Shown: positions 1-8,765 of the stretch, piece after piece
Layout: every line of letters begins with the position of its first letter
Position numbering within the stretch: position 1 is the first letter of the stretch
Origin: JAGVLN01 sp964515755
GTDB lineage: Bacteria; Pseudomonadota; Alphaproteobacteria; Rickettsiales; JABSSG01
Direction: 5' to 3'
DNA length: 28,693 nucleotides
Assembly: GCA_964515755.1 (NCBI GenBank)
Contig: CAZEVK010000020.1
Span: forward strand, 1 to 28,693
Made by a program: the position numbers and the translations under genes
Notes under the pieces: generated by a model
What the model was told of the DNA's origin: nothing
Databases searched by the model: none
The model's input: the letters and a program-made list of their open reading frames with translations, nothing else

Positions 1-281
1 TGATAATCACTAAACGGATTAATCGATGGAGCAGCATTTTGAAGGCCTTGGAACAGAGATTGCTCAGAACGATCATTTAAACCACACCCTGGATACCCAA
101 AGGGTGCATTTTCACATGGTAACATGCCGTTTGGAGAAAAGAAATGTGTATCAGGAAAAGACTTACTTAATTCTGCTGCTAAGCTAATAAGATTCTCTCC
201 GTCAGCGCCATAACCATGTAATAGCACCACAATCGAAGATGGGGTTTTTGTTTTAGATTTTATCTCTGGTCCAAAAATCAT
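1..281 (-). CDS. Alpha/beta-hydrolase, phospholipase/carboxylesterase family (5' part only)
   Basis: This is the N-terminal 93 codons of a gene that runs off the left edge of the window. The protein starts MIFGPEIKSK and carries VVLLHGYGADGENL at about residues 18-31. That is the oxyanion-hole HG motif and following loop of the bacterial carboxylesterase/phospholipase (YpfH/EstB-like) alpha/beta-hydrolases. A later stretch, FFSPNGMLPCENAPFGYPG, fits the same family. The catalytic Ser, Asp and His lie beyond the window, so activity cannot be judged. The ATG lies 6 bp after the dapE stop, so the two genes are probably co-transcribed. The family hydrolyses short-chain carboxylesters or lysophospholipids; the substrate here is unknown. 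Confidence 0.75.
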   Translation of the reverse strand, partial: MIFGPEIKSKTKTPSSIVVLLHGYGADGENLISLAAELSKSFPDTHFFSPNGMLPCENAPFGYPGCGLNDRSEQSLFQGLQNAAPSINPFSDY

Positions 282-287
282 AAAATA

Positions 288-1403
288 TTACACATTAAAA
301 TATGAAAGAATTATTTCTTTATAGATTAATACCAATTTTTCTAACTCTTTAATAGGTACATGTTCATCAATTTTATGCGCACTTTCATTGATCAATCCAA
401 ATTCTATAATATTGGCATAGTGATGAATAAATCTAGCATCAGAGGTACCACCAGTTGTACTTAGTACAGGTTCAGTCCCAGTAACTTTTTTTACCGCATC
501 TATCACTAATTTTTGCAACTGCGGAACATTAGATAAAAACGATTCCGAAGAAGAAATAATCATTAGAATATAATTTTTAGCATGTTTTTTACATATTTCG
601 TCAATTATACGCTCAAGAGAAGTAGAAGTATGTATATTATTAAATCTAATATTAAAGCTAGCTTTTGCTTCCCCGGGAATAACATTAGTTGATTTATTAT
701 TAACTTCGATATTAGTCACTTCTAAATTAGACTTAGGAAAATTTTTATTACCATCATCTAGGCTGAGTGATTTTAAGTCAGAAAGAATTTTTATTAAAAT
801 TGTAATTGGGTTTAGAGCAATTTCGTTATAAGCAACATGACCTTGTAAACCTTTTACTTCAAGGGAAAAATTAATAGAACCACGTCTACCGATTTTTGCC
901 ATCTCTCCAACAAAAGATGGATTAGTTGGCTCTCCAACTAAACAATCATCTATTTTAATTTCTTTTTCTTTAAGCCATTCCAATAATTTGGGAGTGCCAT
1001 TGGTAGCATCTTCCTCTTCATTACCGCTAATAAGCATAGAAATTGTCCCATTTATTTTATTTAGATCAATCATTGAGAGTGCAATAATAAAAGCAGCAAT
1101 TGCTCCTTTCATATCAACCACTCCGCGACCATAAAGAATACCATCTTTTACTTGAGGATCGAAAGGATTATGTGACCAGCCATCACCTGCTGGTACCACA
1201 TCAAAATGTCCAGCAAAACAAAAATGACGTCCTCCTTCCCCTCTGATAGAAAATAAATTAAACGTATCCCCAAACGGCAAAACATGGTTTTGAAAGCTCA
1301 TTTTTTCTAAAACAGAAGCTAAAAACAATGATGATTGTTCTCCAGCAGGAGAAACAGAAGGAATTCTAATTAAATCTGAGGCTAAACTTATAACATTTAA
1401 CAT
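288..1403 (-). CDS. dapE: Succinyl-diaminopimelate desuccinylase DapE
   Basis: DapE is a cytoplasmic zinc hydrolase that cleaves N-succinyl-LL-2,6-diaminopimelate to LL-diaminopimelate and succinate, in the succinylase branch of lysine and meso-DAP synthesis. The metal and catalytic residues are visible, counted from the ATG at 1403: H66 in AGHFDVVPAGD, D97 in GRGVVDMKGA, E129/E130 in GNEEED, E158 in GEPT and H343 in SAHKIDEHV. The length of 371 aa is normal for the family. I prefer the ATG at 1403 because MLNVISLASDLIRIPSVSP matches the usual DapE N-terminus; the reading frame extends 10 codons upstream to a TTG at 1433. The gene sits 6 bp before the esterase start and close downstream of the dehydrogenase-like gene. 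Its product feeds the MurE encoded in the same window. Confidence 0.93.
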   Translation of the reverse strand: MLNVISLASDLIRIPSVSPAGEQSSLFLASVLEKMSFQNHVLPFGDTFNLFSIRGEGGRHFCFAGHFDVVPAGDGWSHNPFDPQVKDGILYGRGVVDMKGAIAAFIIALSMIDLNKINGTISMLISGNEEEDATNGTPKLLEWLKEKEIKIDDCLVGEPTNPSFVGEMAKIGRRGSINFSLEVKGLQGHVAYNEIALNPITILIKILSDLKSLSLDDGNKNFPKSNLEVTNIEVNNKSTNVIPGEAKASFNIRFNNIHTSTSLERIIDEICKKHAKNYILMIISSSESFLSNVPQLQKLVIDAVKKVTGTEPVLSTTGGTSDARFIHHYANIIEFGLINESAHKIDEHVPIKELEKLVLIYKEIILSYFNV

Positions 1404-1455
1404 AAAATTAAGTCCATGGTGCCAACTTTTCAATTGAACTTAGTAAAACAAATAA

Positions 1456-3138
1456 TCAATATCTGATATCATAGGGTATAAATTTCTCTTTAACTACTTC
1501 TTCTTTAACAATTTTATCACCATCATTTAAACTTAATAAATCAGTAAGATTTGCATATTCTAATAAAGCCTCCCACGGCGTAACATCATCTTTATTAATA
1601 ATATTTGAAGTAATATGATAAATAATATCATGCACGATTTCATGCCCTAATCTTTTAGCGAACATCGTTGTATTTTTTCCTTCATTAGCCTTAATAATTT
1701 TATGCTCAGCACGATAGCAAGCTTCTAATCTAGAAGTTAATGCACCCCCAAGAGTTAGTACTTGTCCAGGAATAAATATAACACCCTGTTCTTCTAAATC
1801 TTTTACAACTTTTAGTCCTTTTTCCCCTAAGTGTATTGCTATGTTATGTGCAGCTAAAAATAATGTACCAGATGGAATTAGGTGATAATTAGAATTTTCT
1901 ATCTCTCTGCCGACAGCAGTTGATAGAATAACTCCCCCACTCTCTTTTAAAGCCTCGTCTGTGTACATGCCTTCAATTGCATGTATAACCTTCCAACTAC
2001 CAAGCATCACCTGATAACCACCGTCAGCTAATCCTATTAATTTGTCTTTCAAATTCACCATAAGAGATTTATCTGTCATAGTAGTTACGATAAATGATTT
2101 ATCGTCTTTCTTTGTGTATTTTTTGATTCTCAGCTTAGCTAAATCTTCTTCCGAATTTATTTCAATTAAATCATTTAACTGGTATTGCAAATCACATAAC
2201 CTAATTTTTTTAAAATTATGTTCTCTAAGATATTCCACTATATGCTCACCCAAAGCCCCAGCTGAACCAATAAAAGTTATATCAGTTTCTTCAGGAAGAA
2301 AATCAGATAAATTATTATCAATGCAAGATTTCCATCCAGCTAAAATACCAGTTACAGTATATGCCACTTTACCACTTGAACCACCAGCGTTTGCATTAAT
2401 ACATAGTACTTGAGGAGTAAATTTATTTAGTATATCAGCAATTTCAGCAAAACGACCAAAGTCAGGAGTCAAATTAATTTCACCTCTATTGATTTTAACT
2501 TGATCTAATATATTTCCATGCATATCAATTAAATTTGCAGAATCTACACCATTTAAAAAATTACCGATTTTTTTAAAAATAATATCTGCAATTTCATAAA
2601 ACCTGGGATGTTTTGGATCTTTTAATATTTCTTCGACTTCCATTGTCTGAGGCAATATAATACACCTTCCGCCTCTGATTTTAAGACCCAAATAGCTTTT
2701 TGGTAAAACATAGCCTGCATCTATATCTGTTTGTAAAGCATTTTGTGCCTTTAAAGACTTCAGTAAAGTACGAGTTAAAGGATTAACTAGTGAATCTAAA
2801 GCGCCCTCTTCAATAGCTTTATTGATAACTGCATGCTTCATATGACTTTCCGCTAAAGCCAAGAAATTTACAGATTTAATTGCCCTATCTCTTCCTTCTT
2901 CTTTATTTTCTAAATATTTAGCTAACCTACTTCCTCCATAAGCAAAATTACTTTTTAGCGCAAATGTAATTTGTTTAGGATCAACATCCTTTAAATCTTC
3001 GCTTGAAGAAACAAGCGTATTTTTAGGATCAGAAAATTCTGAATTTTTATAACAAGCAATATAGACTTCAGCAATTTGTGGAACTAAAATTTGATACGTA
3101 AACAACTTCTCAGAAAAATATTTTAAAAAAGAATTCAT
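1456..3138 (-). CDS. Putative NAD(P)-binding dehydrogenase-like protein (amino-acid dehydrogenase-like), 560 aa
   Basis: I do not recognise this protein with certainty. Seen directly: a Rossmann-type glycine loop, FIGSAGALGEHI, at about residues 289-300 (GxxGxxG), followed by a strand ending in an acidic residue (RLCDL, D316), as expected for a dinucleotide-binding fold. An Asn/Gly-rich stretch, INANAGGSSGKVAYTVTG (247-264), comes just before it. A late segment, FIPGQVLTLGGALTSRLEA (455-473), resembles the region of Glu/Leu/Phe/Val dehydrogenases that reads 'NAGGV'. The N-terminal 240 residues match nothing I can name. There is no signal peptide and no clear membrane segment, so it is probably cytosolic. 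A GAGG ribosome-binding site lies about 10 nt before the ATG. dapE follows after about 50 bp. Amino-acid oxidation is only a guess. Confidence 0.55.
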   Translation of the reverse strand: MNSFLKYFSEKLFTYQILVPQIAEVYIACYKNSEFSDPKNTLVSSSEDLKDVDPKQITFALKSNFAYGGSRLAKYLENKEEGRDRAIKSVNFLALAESHMKHAVINKAIEEGALDSLVNPLTRTLLKSLKAQNALQTDIDAGYVLPKSYLGLKIRGGRCIILPQTMEVEEILKDPKHPRFYEIADIIFKKIGNFLNGVDSANLIDMHGNILDQVKINRGEINLTPDFGRFAEIADILNKFTPQVLCINANAGGSSGKVAYTVTGILAGWKSCIDNNLSDFLPEETDITFIGSAGALGEHIVEYLREHNFKKIRLCDLQYQLNDLIEINSEEDLAKLRIKKYTKKDDKSFIVTTMTDKSLMVNLKDKLIGLADGGYQVMLGSWKVIHAIEGMYTDEALKESGGVILSTAVGREIENSNYHLIPSGTLFLAAHNIAIHLGEKGLKVVKDLEEQGVIFIPGQVLTLGGALTSRLEACYRAEHKIIKANEGKNTTMFAKRLGHEIVHDIIYHITSNIINKDDVTPWEALLEYANLTDLLSLNDGDKIVKEEVVKEKFIPYDIRY

Positions 3139-3243
3139 AATTTCTATTCCTCTTATCTTAAATCAAATTCTTAAACTAAAACTAGTTAGAATAATCTTAA
3201 TTAGAATATATAATCTTATAACTCAACAAAAAATTATAAATAA

Positions 3244-5586
3244 TTATGACGTTGACGATAAAACTGAAGAGATTTCAGATAATACAATACTTTTTTGATA
3301 TGGTTTTTTGATATATCCATCGATACCAATACTTTGCGCTTTACTTATATCTTTTTCATCAGCAACCCCACTTTGCAATATAACTTTTAAGTGAGCTAAG
3401 TACGAGCTTTTTCTAATATATTCTAAAACATCTAAACCATGTATATCAGGCATCATAAGATCAAGTAAGACAAGGTCTATAGACTGCCCATGTTCTCTCA
3501 GATACTGCAATCCTGCTGCACCACCAGAAGCCTTTACTAGGGTATATGGAGTTTTATATAAAAACAACTCCATATTTAACAAGCTACTATTTTCATCATC
3601 AATTATAAGTATATTTGCTGGTCTAGTAATAATTTTCTTATCTTGGTTTTTATGATTATTAGAAGCACTAAATTTATTATGTTGATCAATTGGAATAACA
3701 AAATTAAAATTTGCACCACCTGAAGCATTATTTTCAGCCCATATTTTACCATAATGACCTATAATAATCTCTCGACAGATAGCAAGACCAAGGCCTGTAC
3801 CACCTGCTTTTGTTTTAGTATTTGTACTTTGCGTAAATGGATCAAATATTAGTTTGATCTCATCTTCAGGGATATTAACACCTTCATTAGAAATAGAAAA
3901 TTGTATTGCCTTAATTATGTCTCCTTTATCATTAGTATTATTAATTATATTACTGCTAATACTAATAACACTATTATCTCGGCTAAACTTAATAGCATTA
4001 ACAAAGAGATTACGTAACACTTGATTAATTCTTTCATAATCAATATAAGCAAAAATTGAACCATTATTTTTAAATTCAAATTTAATCTTTCTTTTATTTA
4101 CATAGAGAATTTTACATTCTTCGATCATATCTTCTACAAGTAAGTTAAAATCTGTTTTTTGGAAAGTTAATAACATTTTTCCTGCAGCAAATTTTGATAA
4201 ATCTAATAAATTCCCAATCAGAGACAATAATCTTTTACTATTGTTTGCCAAATGTATTGAAATCTCAAATCTTTTATCTTCTGTAAGCACTTTCCAATGT
4301 TCAACAAGACTTTGCGAAAGCCCTGTCAACCCTTGAATCGGAGTTCGTATTTCATGGCTCATATTATTTAAAAATTCTGTTTTAGTTGCAAGAGCACGTT
4401 GTAAATCTTTAGTACGCATGGCTACTTTTTGCTCAAGATCAGCATTACTTAATTTAATTTTATTGTTTGCTTCAAAAAGTTGTTTTCGAACCAAATTTTC
4501 TCTTTGAAAAGCAGCTTTTACCATTTCTAAAGCTTCTACAAGGTATGCAGCTTCACTACTGTTAACAGTAGGCATTTTAATATTCAAATTACCGCGTGAG
4601 AGCAAACGCGCGCTCTCTGAAAGCAATATCAATGGATTAACTATTTTTATGCGGAAAAAATATAAAAGAATTAAGAAAGAGATACCCGTAATTAAAGTTC
4701 TAACCATTTGAGGTAAAACTAAATTCTTAAATTCTTCCTGAATGAATTTTTTGCTTTGCCCTATTAAAATAATATATTTATAGGGATGCATAACTTTATA
4801 ATATTTATAGACAATATTATTACTTGTTATTTCTGCATCTAGCTTACCTTGCTTATTACTTTTTATAAAATTACTATCTTTTAATAATTTAGTAAAATTA
4901 CTTAAAGAATGTATAGCATGCGTTGAGCTTGTAATTAACTGTAGATCTTCTGTTAAAAGAATAAATTCACTGCTATCTGATCGCAAAGAACGTTCAATTT
5001 TTTGCCTAAGCTTTGCTATACTAAATCCAATTGATATAATACCAATAAATTTATTATTTTTATCTGTAATACCATAACCACCAGGAATAATATATTCACC
5101 ACTAACAATACCTAAATCAGGATCAGTAAGGTGCAGAGCCCAAGGTTTAGTACGCGCTGTTATTACCCACGGCCTTCTTTGACTATCAACTTTGACTGGA
5201 GAAATAACGCCTGCTGTAGAGGAAATAGCACAATTATCAGAGTTAACAAACTCAAGCATAGTCCAGGGGAAAAGATCATCTTTGATTTTATTTACGTCAA
5301 CTCTATTCTGCAATATTAGTGCAGTAGACTCAGCATCGTATTTGCCAGACTCTATTATCTTGTTCCCAATAAATTTTATAAAGTTTGAAGTGTAGACAAA
5401 AGAATCTTCCAGTACTTCCTGTATTCTCTCCGCTTCTAAAGCATATTGACGATTTGTTTCCGCTTCTAAGTTCCTATAAGAAAACCACAATAGCCATAAT
5501 AAAGAACAAACTATAATAATAGAAACAATAGAAGCAAAATAAAAATATTCTCTGGATAATGAAAGGTTTTTATATTTATTATTCAT
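3244..5586 (-). CDS. Membrane hybrid sensor histidine kinase (Cache-HAMP-HisKA-HATPase-REC)
   Basis: This is a 780-aa two-component kinase with a fused receiver. In order: TM helix about 15-36; an extracytoplasmic sensor of about 250 residues with Cache-like features (RRPWVITARTKPW, then GYGITDKNNKFIGIISIGF); TM helix about 295-312; HAMP about 313-365; a coiled-coil linker; and HisKA with the phospho-acceptor His411 in NNMSHEIRTP. The HATPase domain has an N-box (NLFVNAIKFS, 526-535), F-box FDPFTQ and G-box GTGLGLA (596-602). A C-terminal receiver begins near 657 with acidic pair D663/D664, phospho-acceptor D709 in LDLMMPD and K761 in KKPY. There is no Hpt or DNA-binding domain, so phosphate must pass to another protein. 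The gene stands alone. The orphan receiver at 15868 shares peculiar residues with this receiver (QSG/QTG, KAQ.IG, KPY). The signal sensed is unknown. Confidence 0.92.
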   Translation of the reverse strand: MNNKYKNLSLSREYFYFASIVSIIIVCSLLWLLWFSYRNLEAETNRQYALEAERIQEVLEDSFVYTSNFIKFIGNKIIESGKYDAESTALILQNRVDVNKIKDDLFPWTMLEFVNSDNCAISSTAGVISPVKVDSQRRPWVITARTKPWALHLTDPDLGIVSGEYIIPGGYGITDKNNKFIGIISIGFSIAKLRQKIERSLRSDSSEFILLTEDLQLITSSTHAIHSLSNFTKLLKDSNFIKSNKQGKLDAEITSNNIVYKYYKVMHPYKYIILIGQSKKFIQEEFKNLVLPQMVRTLITGISFLILLYFFRIKIVNPLILLSESARLLSRGNLNIKMPTVNSSEAAYLVEALEMVKAAFQRENLVRKQLFEANNKIKLSNADLEQKVAMRTKDLQRALATKTEFLNNMSHEIRTPIQGLTGLSQSLVEHWKVLTEDKRFEISIHLANNSKRLLSLIGNLLDLSKFAAGKMLLTFQKTDFNLLVEDMIEECKILYVNKRKIKFEFKNNGSIFAYIDYERINQVLRNLFVNAIKFSRDNSVISISSNIINNTNDKGDIIKAIQFSISNEGVNIPEDEIKLIFDPFTQSTNTKTKAGGTGLGLAICREIIIGHYGKIWAENNASGGANFNFVIPIDQHNKFSASNNHKNQDKKIITRPANILIIDDENSSLLNMELFLYKTPYTLVKASGGAAGLQYLREHGQSIDLVLLDLMMPDIHGLDVLEYIRKSSYLAHLKVILQSGVADEKDISKAQSIGIDGYIKKPYQKSIVLSEISSVLSSTS

Positions 5587-5634
5587 TAATCACTCAGCTT
5601 TTTTAAAGAAAAAATACAAAATTTAGCTAAAGTG

Positions 5635-5663
5635 ATAGTAACAAACATTTATTTGATTGTCTT
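5635..5663 (-). promoter_or_regulatory. Candidate sigma70-type promoter for the hybrid kinase
   Basis: On the minus strand AAGACA (5658-5663) is followed after 17 bp by TACTAT (5635-5640), about 48 bp before the kinase ATG. The -10 matches consensus at 5 of 6 positions and the -35 at 4 of 6. In DNA this AT-rich, chance matches are common, so it is only a candidate. Confidence 0.3.
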
Positions 5664-5744
5664 TACCAAAATTAATTGATTATAGTTAGTTATGTAAAAT
5701 AAAGAAAGTTTAATTTATACCTAAAGAATTACTCGTTTTTATCA

Positions 5745-6776
5745 TTATTTAAAAACACTACTTCTCCCTGGCTCAAGCACTTTGAAGTCTAAATGCGGAA
5801 AATTCTTAAGCGAATCCTTCAAGCATCTAATTGGCTCTTCATATCGATCATCTGCTAATAGAAATGTTCCAAAATGAATAGCAACAGCGTGTTCCGCATT
5901 TAAATCTATCATTGCTTGTACAGCTTCAGAAGGATTTATGTGCGCGTATTCCATAAACCATTCTGGCTTAAAAGCGCCAATTGGTAAAAATGCTATTTTA
6001 AATTTTTTAAACTTTTTTTGCGCTTCTTTAAAATGATTTCCATTACCGTAACCAGTATCACCAACAAAATAAAGATTGTCAGTAGGAGTTTCAATAATAA
6101 AAGCACCCCACAAAGCAAGATCACAGTCGATTATCCATCTACTTGACCAGTGTTGAGCAGGATATGTCCATATTTTAATTTTATTAAAACATGCATTTTC
6201 AAACCAATCTAATGTCTGAACTTTTATATTTGGTACCATTTTTTTTAGAATAGTATCATTTCCTAGAGGAGTTATAAAAAGCGGATTATGATCTTTATAA
6301 AGTCTTACTATAGTATCTTGATCCATATGGTCATAATGATTATGGCTTATGAGTACAATATCAATTTTAGGTAAATCTTTGAATTCTACTCCTGGCATAA
6401 CAGAGCGTTTAGCTCCTAGTAAAGAAAATGGACCTGTTACTTCCGACCATATTGGATCTGTTAGAATACTAACTCCATGAGTTTGGATTAATAAAGTGGA
6501 ATGTCCAATTGCGCTTACTCTAACACTATTATCATCAACTATTTTAGGCGGATAATCATATTGCTGCGGTAATTGTAATTTTGGCCAAACAGGCTTATGC
6601 CTTGTTAATTGCCATTTTAATATACTAAAAAAACTTTTATCACCTTTAATAGAATTATAAAAACGCTTACCATCGAAATGATCAGAAACAGGACCTTTAT
6701 AGTATACAGTTGGAAATAGCTTATAAAAAGTTAAAAATAATACCAGGCATATTAATAAATATTTAATTACTTGCAT
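5745..6776 (-). CDS. Membrane-anchored metallo-beta-lactamase-fold hydrolase, NAPE-PLD/UlaG-like
   Basis: The 343-aa product has an N-terminal hydrophobic anchor at about residues 4-20, then DHFDGKRFYN (32-41), a stretch typical of the N-acyl-phosphatidylethanolamine phospholipase D-like branch of the MBL superfamily. The full zinc-binding set is visible: HNHYDH (H145, H147, D149, H150), H209 in AQHWSSR, D240 in FVGDTGYG and H301 in AIHFGTF. Both metal sites therefore look intact. Relatives are phosphodiesterases acting on lipids or other phosphodiesters; the substrate cannot be read from sequence. The ATG directly abuts the stop of the upstream tspO gene, so the two are surely one transcript. 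Both products are membrane-associated, which may point to a shared lipid or porphyrin-related role, but that is inference. Confidence 0.87.
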   Translation of the reverse strand: MQVIKYLLICLVLFLTFYKLFPTVYYKGPVSDHFDGKRFYNSIKGDKSFFSILKWQLTRHKPVWPKLQLPQQYDYPPKIVDDNSVRVSAIGHSTLLIQTHGVSILTDPIWSEVTGPFSLLGAKRSVMPGVEFKDLPKIDIVLISHNHYDHMDQDTIVRLYKDHNPLFITPLGNDTILKKMVPNIKVQTLDWFENACFNKIKIWTYPAQHWSSRWIIDCDLALWGAFIIETPTDNLYFVGDTGYGNGNHFKEAQKKFKKFKIAFLPIGAFKPEWFMEYAHINPSEAVQAMIDLNAEHAVAIHFGTFLLADDRYEEPIRCLKDSLKNFPHLDFKVLEPGRSSVFK

Positions 6777-7256
6777 TTAGATACCATATGGTGAGGTTAA
6801 GTATGTTTGCATATATACTCTCCAGACTAAGTAAGGAATTAAAAGCCAGCCAGCAAATTTAGATATTTTAAAGAAGTAATAAATAGTAACTGTTAAACTT
6901 ATTAGGATTAAATTAAGATCAAGCCATGCATAACCAATTTCGTGTAAACCAAAAAATATATATGACCACGCGCCATTTAGTAAAAGTTGAGTAATAAATG
7001 CAATATTTTGTTTTGTGAATAATTTAGCTGACTTACGGATTTTATTAACATGGCCCCATGAGATCCCCATCATAATATATAAAATACTCCATACTGGTGC
7101 AAAAATCCAATTAGGTGGAGTAAAACTTGGTTTAATTATTGATGGATACCATTCTATAACTGAGTTTTTTGTTACAGAAGCTGATAAAAACTCTATAATT
7201 AAGCATAAGATTACACAAATTAGATAAGATCTATATACAGATATTATTTTAAACAT
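6777..7256 (-). CDS. tspO: TspO/MBR family tryptophan-rich sensory protein
   Basis: The 159-aa protein is built of about five hydrophobic helices, the normal size and topology of TspO, the bacterial relative of the mitochondrial translocator protein. The family signature is visible in KPSFTPPNWIFAPVWSILY (42-60), in LLLNGAWSYIFFGLH (91-105) and in the last helix LIPYLVWRVYMQTYL (139-153). TspO binds tetrapyrroles and sterols and acts as a stress or redox regulator in other Alphaproteobacteria. It lies directly before the MBL-fold hydrolase with no spacer. The start ATG follows brnQ after a 73-bp gap. Confidence 0.9.
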   Translation of the reverse strand: MFKIISVYRSYLICVILCLIIEFLSASVTKNSVIEWYPSIIKPSFTPPNWIFAPVWSILYIMMGISWGHVNKIRKSAKLFTKQNIAFITQLLLNGAWSYIFFGLHEIGYAWLDLNLILISLTVTIYYFFKISKFAGWLLIPYLVWRVYMQTYLTSPYGI

Positions 7257-7329
7257 AAAGTGAATTTTATTTGTTTATAACATATTATTAACATGAATAA
7301 ATAAAACAAACAATCTGCATCAAAGCATT

Positions 7330-8475
7330 TTACCAAACATTCTTAAGTATCCCTAAAACTAGCATTCCATAAAAACTGCCTATTTTTAAGCTCTTACTTC
7401 TTGGTGCAAAAATACAAGTTAAGGTTAGTGCGATGATTCCAGGATATGAAACCTCAAGCAAAGGAGATAAGAGTCTAGCAATACCCTTAAAGTCTAATAA
7501 AGAAATTATAAAGGAAGTTAAAGTCGTTAATAGCAATACTATATTAAATTTATTATTAGCAATTTTTATACTTGTGTATAAATATCTTGCATAAACGTTA
7601 TTTAATGCTACAGCAGTGGTTAAGCATGAAAACATCATAATAACACTAATTAAAAATGTTGCTTTCTCACCTAGAATATGCATTGCAATACTTGGTAAAA
7701 ATAGCTCTGGCGAAGTGTTAGCTGTAATGGCGTAATAATAAGAACCTAATAACACTAAACCCATATAAATTATTGCTAGTAAGCTAATACCAATAAAACT
7801 TGGCTTAATTGCTGCTTTGATAATAACATTTAATTTAGTACCTGCAGGTAATTTTTCTTGAATTTGATTAAAAATTAATGATGAGAAAAAAAATGCAGCA
7901 AATAAATCCATAGTTTGATAGCCGATTGTAAAACCGTTAACAAATACTTTAGTTTCAGTACTATTGATTTGAGTTAAAGGGGGAGCGTTTATAATACCAA
8001 GAAGAATTAATATTGCTAGAGAGATAAGCTTAATTGGTGCCAACCATTTACCAATAATCGCAACCATAAAGTGGTCTTTAAGGCAGAGAAAAAAGCAAGA
8101 CGTACAAAATATTAAGCTAAAAGTCAGTAATGATAAATTTGGAAAAATATAAATAATACCTCCATAAGCAACATTTATGCAACGCGGCACTACGCCAAAT
8201 GATCCTAATAATGATAGAGTAAAAAAAGGTAAAAATATTTTGGCGTATTTACCAGCTTCCCCAAAGAAAAGCTTATAGCTACCATTATATAGCTTAATAA
8301 CATACAATCCTAAAAATGGTAAAATTATTCCGGTTACACATAATCCTAAAAACCCAGCAAACCAGTATTGACCAGATAATTGACCAACTTGGATAGGGAA
8401 TACTAAATTCCCTGATCCAAAAAACATTGCAAAAATAGCAAAGCCATAAGTTAAAGTATATTTATGTTGTTGCAT
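7330..8475 (-). CDS. brnQ: Branched-chain amino acid carrier, BrnQ (LIVCS) family
   Basis: This 381-aa, highly hydrophobic protein has about 11-12 predicted membrane helices. It starts with TYGFAIFAMFFGSGNLVFPI, the hallmark first helix of LIVCS family Na+ (or H+)-coupled leucine/isoleucine/valine symporters. Further family features are LLGSFGVVPRC (89-99) and GYQTMDLFAAFFFS (185-198). It is shorter than the roughly 430-440 aa of enterobacterial BrnQ, mainly at the C-terminus, but no frameshift is apparent. It sits in the inner membrane and would import branched-chain amino acids, useful to a host-dependent bacterium. The 335 bp upstream holds a promoter candidate, a possible 40-codon peptide and two inverted repeats. 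Confidence 0.9.
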   Translation of the reverse strand: MQQHKYTLTYGFAIFAMFFGSGNLVFPIQVGQLSGQYWFAGFLGLCVTGIILPFLGLYVIKLYNGSYKLFFGEAGKYAKIFLPFFTLSLLGSFGVVPRCINVAYGGIIYIFPNLSLLTFSLIFCTSCFFLCLKDHFMVAIIGKWLAPIKLISLAILILLGIINAPPLTQINSTETKVFVNGFTIGYQTMDLFAAFFFSSLIFNQIQEKLPAGTKLNVIIKAAIKPSFIGISLLAIIYMGLVLLGSYYYAITANTSPELFLPSIAMHILGEKATFLISVIMMFSCLTTAVALNNVYARYLYTSIKIANNKFNIVLLLTTLTSFIISLLDFKGIARLLSPLLEVSYPGIIALTLTCIFAPRSKSLKIGSFYGMLVLGILKNVW

Positions 8476-8533
8476 GCAATTAACTCTAAATTAATTGGTT
8501 AAAATAAAATATATTGCTCTGGGGAAAATTTTC

Positions 8534-8552
8534 TGTGACCTAGCCGGTCACA
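8534..8552. repeat. Perfect inverted repeat upstream of brnQ
   Basis: TGTGACCTAGCCGGTCACA has perfect 7-bp arms around a 5-bp loop, is much more GC-rich than its surroundings, and lies 59 bp before the brnQ start. It overlaps the stop codon of the small peptide frame at 8540-8662. It could be an operator dyad or an RNA hairpin (attenuator or weak terminator). No long U-run follows it on the minus strand. Confidence 0.5.
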
Positions 8553-8662
8553 ACAAATGTTTGCATGACAATTGCAGTAATTAATGCAAAACAAAGAAGT
8601 ACCTCTGTTAAACCCAGAGATATTATATAATCAAAATTTATGGCAATTGCTTTTTTTATCAT
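8540..8662 (-). CDS. Possible 40-aa membrane peptide or leader peptide upstream of brnQ
   Basis: A short ATG-started frame encodes 40 residues: a basic start (MIKKAIAINF), then a hydrophobic stretch from about residue 12 to 38 (DYIISLGLTEVLLC, then FALITAIVMQTFVV), ending Thr-Gly. It would make one transmembrane helix. It is unusually rich in Ile, Leu and Val (about 16 of 40) and lies directly upstream of a branched-chain amino acid transporter, with GC-rich hairpins at its end. Two readings are possible: a small membrane protein, or a leader peptide coupling translation to brnQ expression. No clear ribosome-binding site is present, and the promoter at 8669-8697 would give an almost leaderless message. 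It may also be a chance frame or a remnant of a larger membrane gene. Confidence 0.3.
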   Translation of the reverse strand: MIKKAIAINFDYIISLGLTEVLLCFALITAIVMQTFVVTG

Positions 8663-8668
8663 TATTTT

Positions 8669-8697
8669 ACTATATAATTAGCAAAGCAAAATTGCAA
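8669..8697 (-). promoter_or_regulatory. Candidate promoter for the small peptide and brnQ
   Basis: On the minus strand TTGCAA (8692-8697) is followed after exactly 17 bp by TATAGT (8669-8674). Transcription would start at or just before the ATG at 8662, about 190 bp before brnQ, giving brnQ a long leader that contains the hairpins. Confidence 0.4.
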
Positions 8698-8765
8698 CAA
8701 AATTTTTTATTTTAATTCAGCATTTCATCGGAATTTGTGCCGTTTGTGATGTTATTAGTTTATAG

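Noticed and set aside
2042..2413. 123-codon plus-strand frame
   Set aside because: It lies antisense inside the well-supported dehydrogenase-like gene and shows no family motif; it reflects codon bias of the opposite strand.
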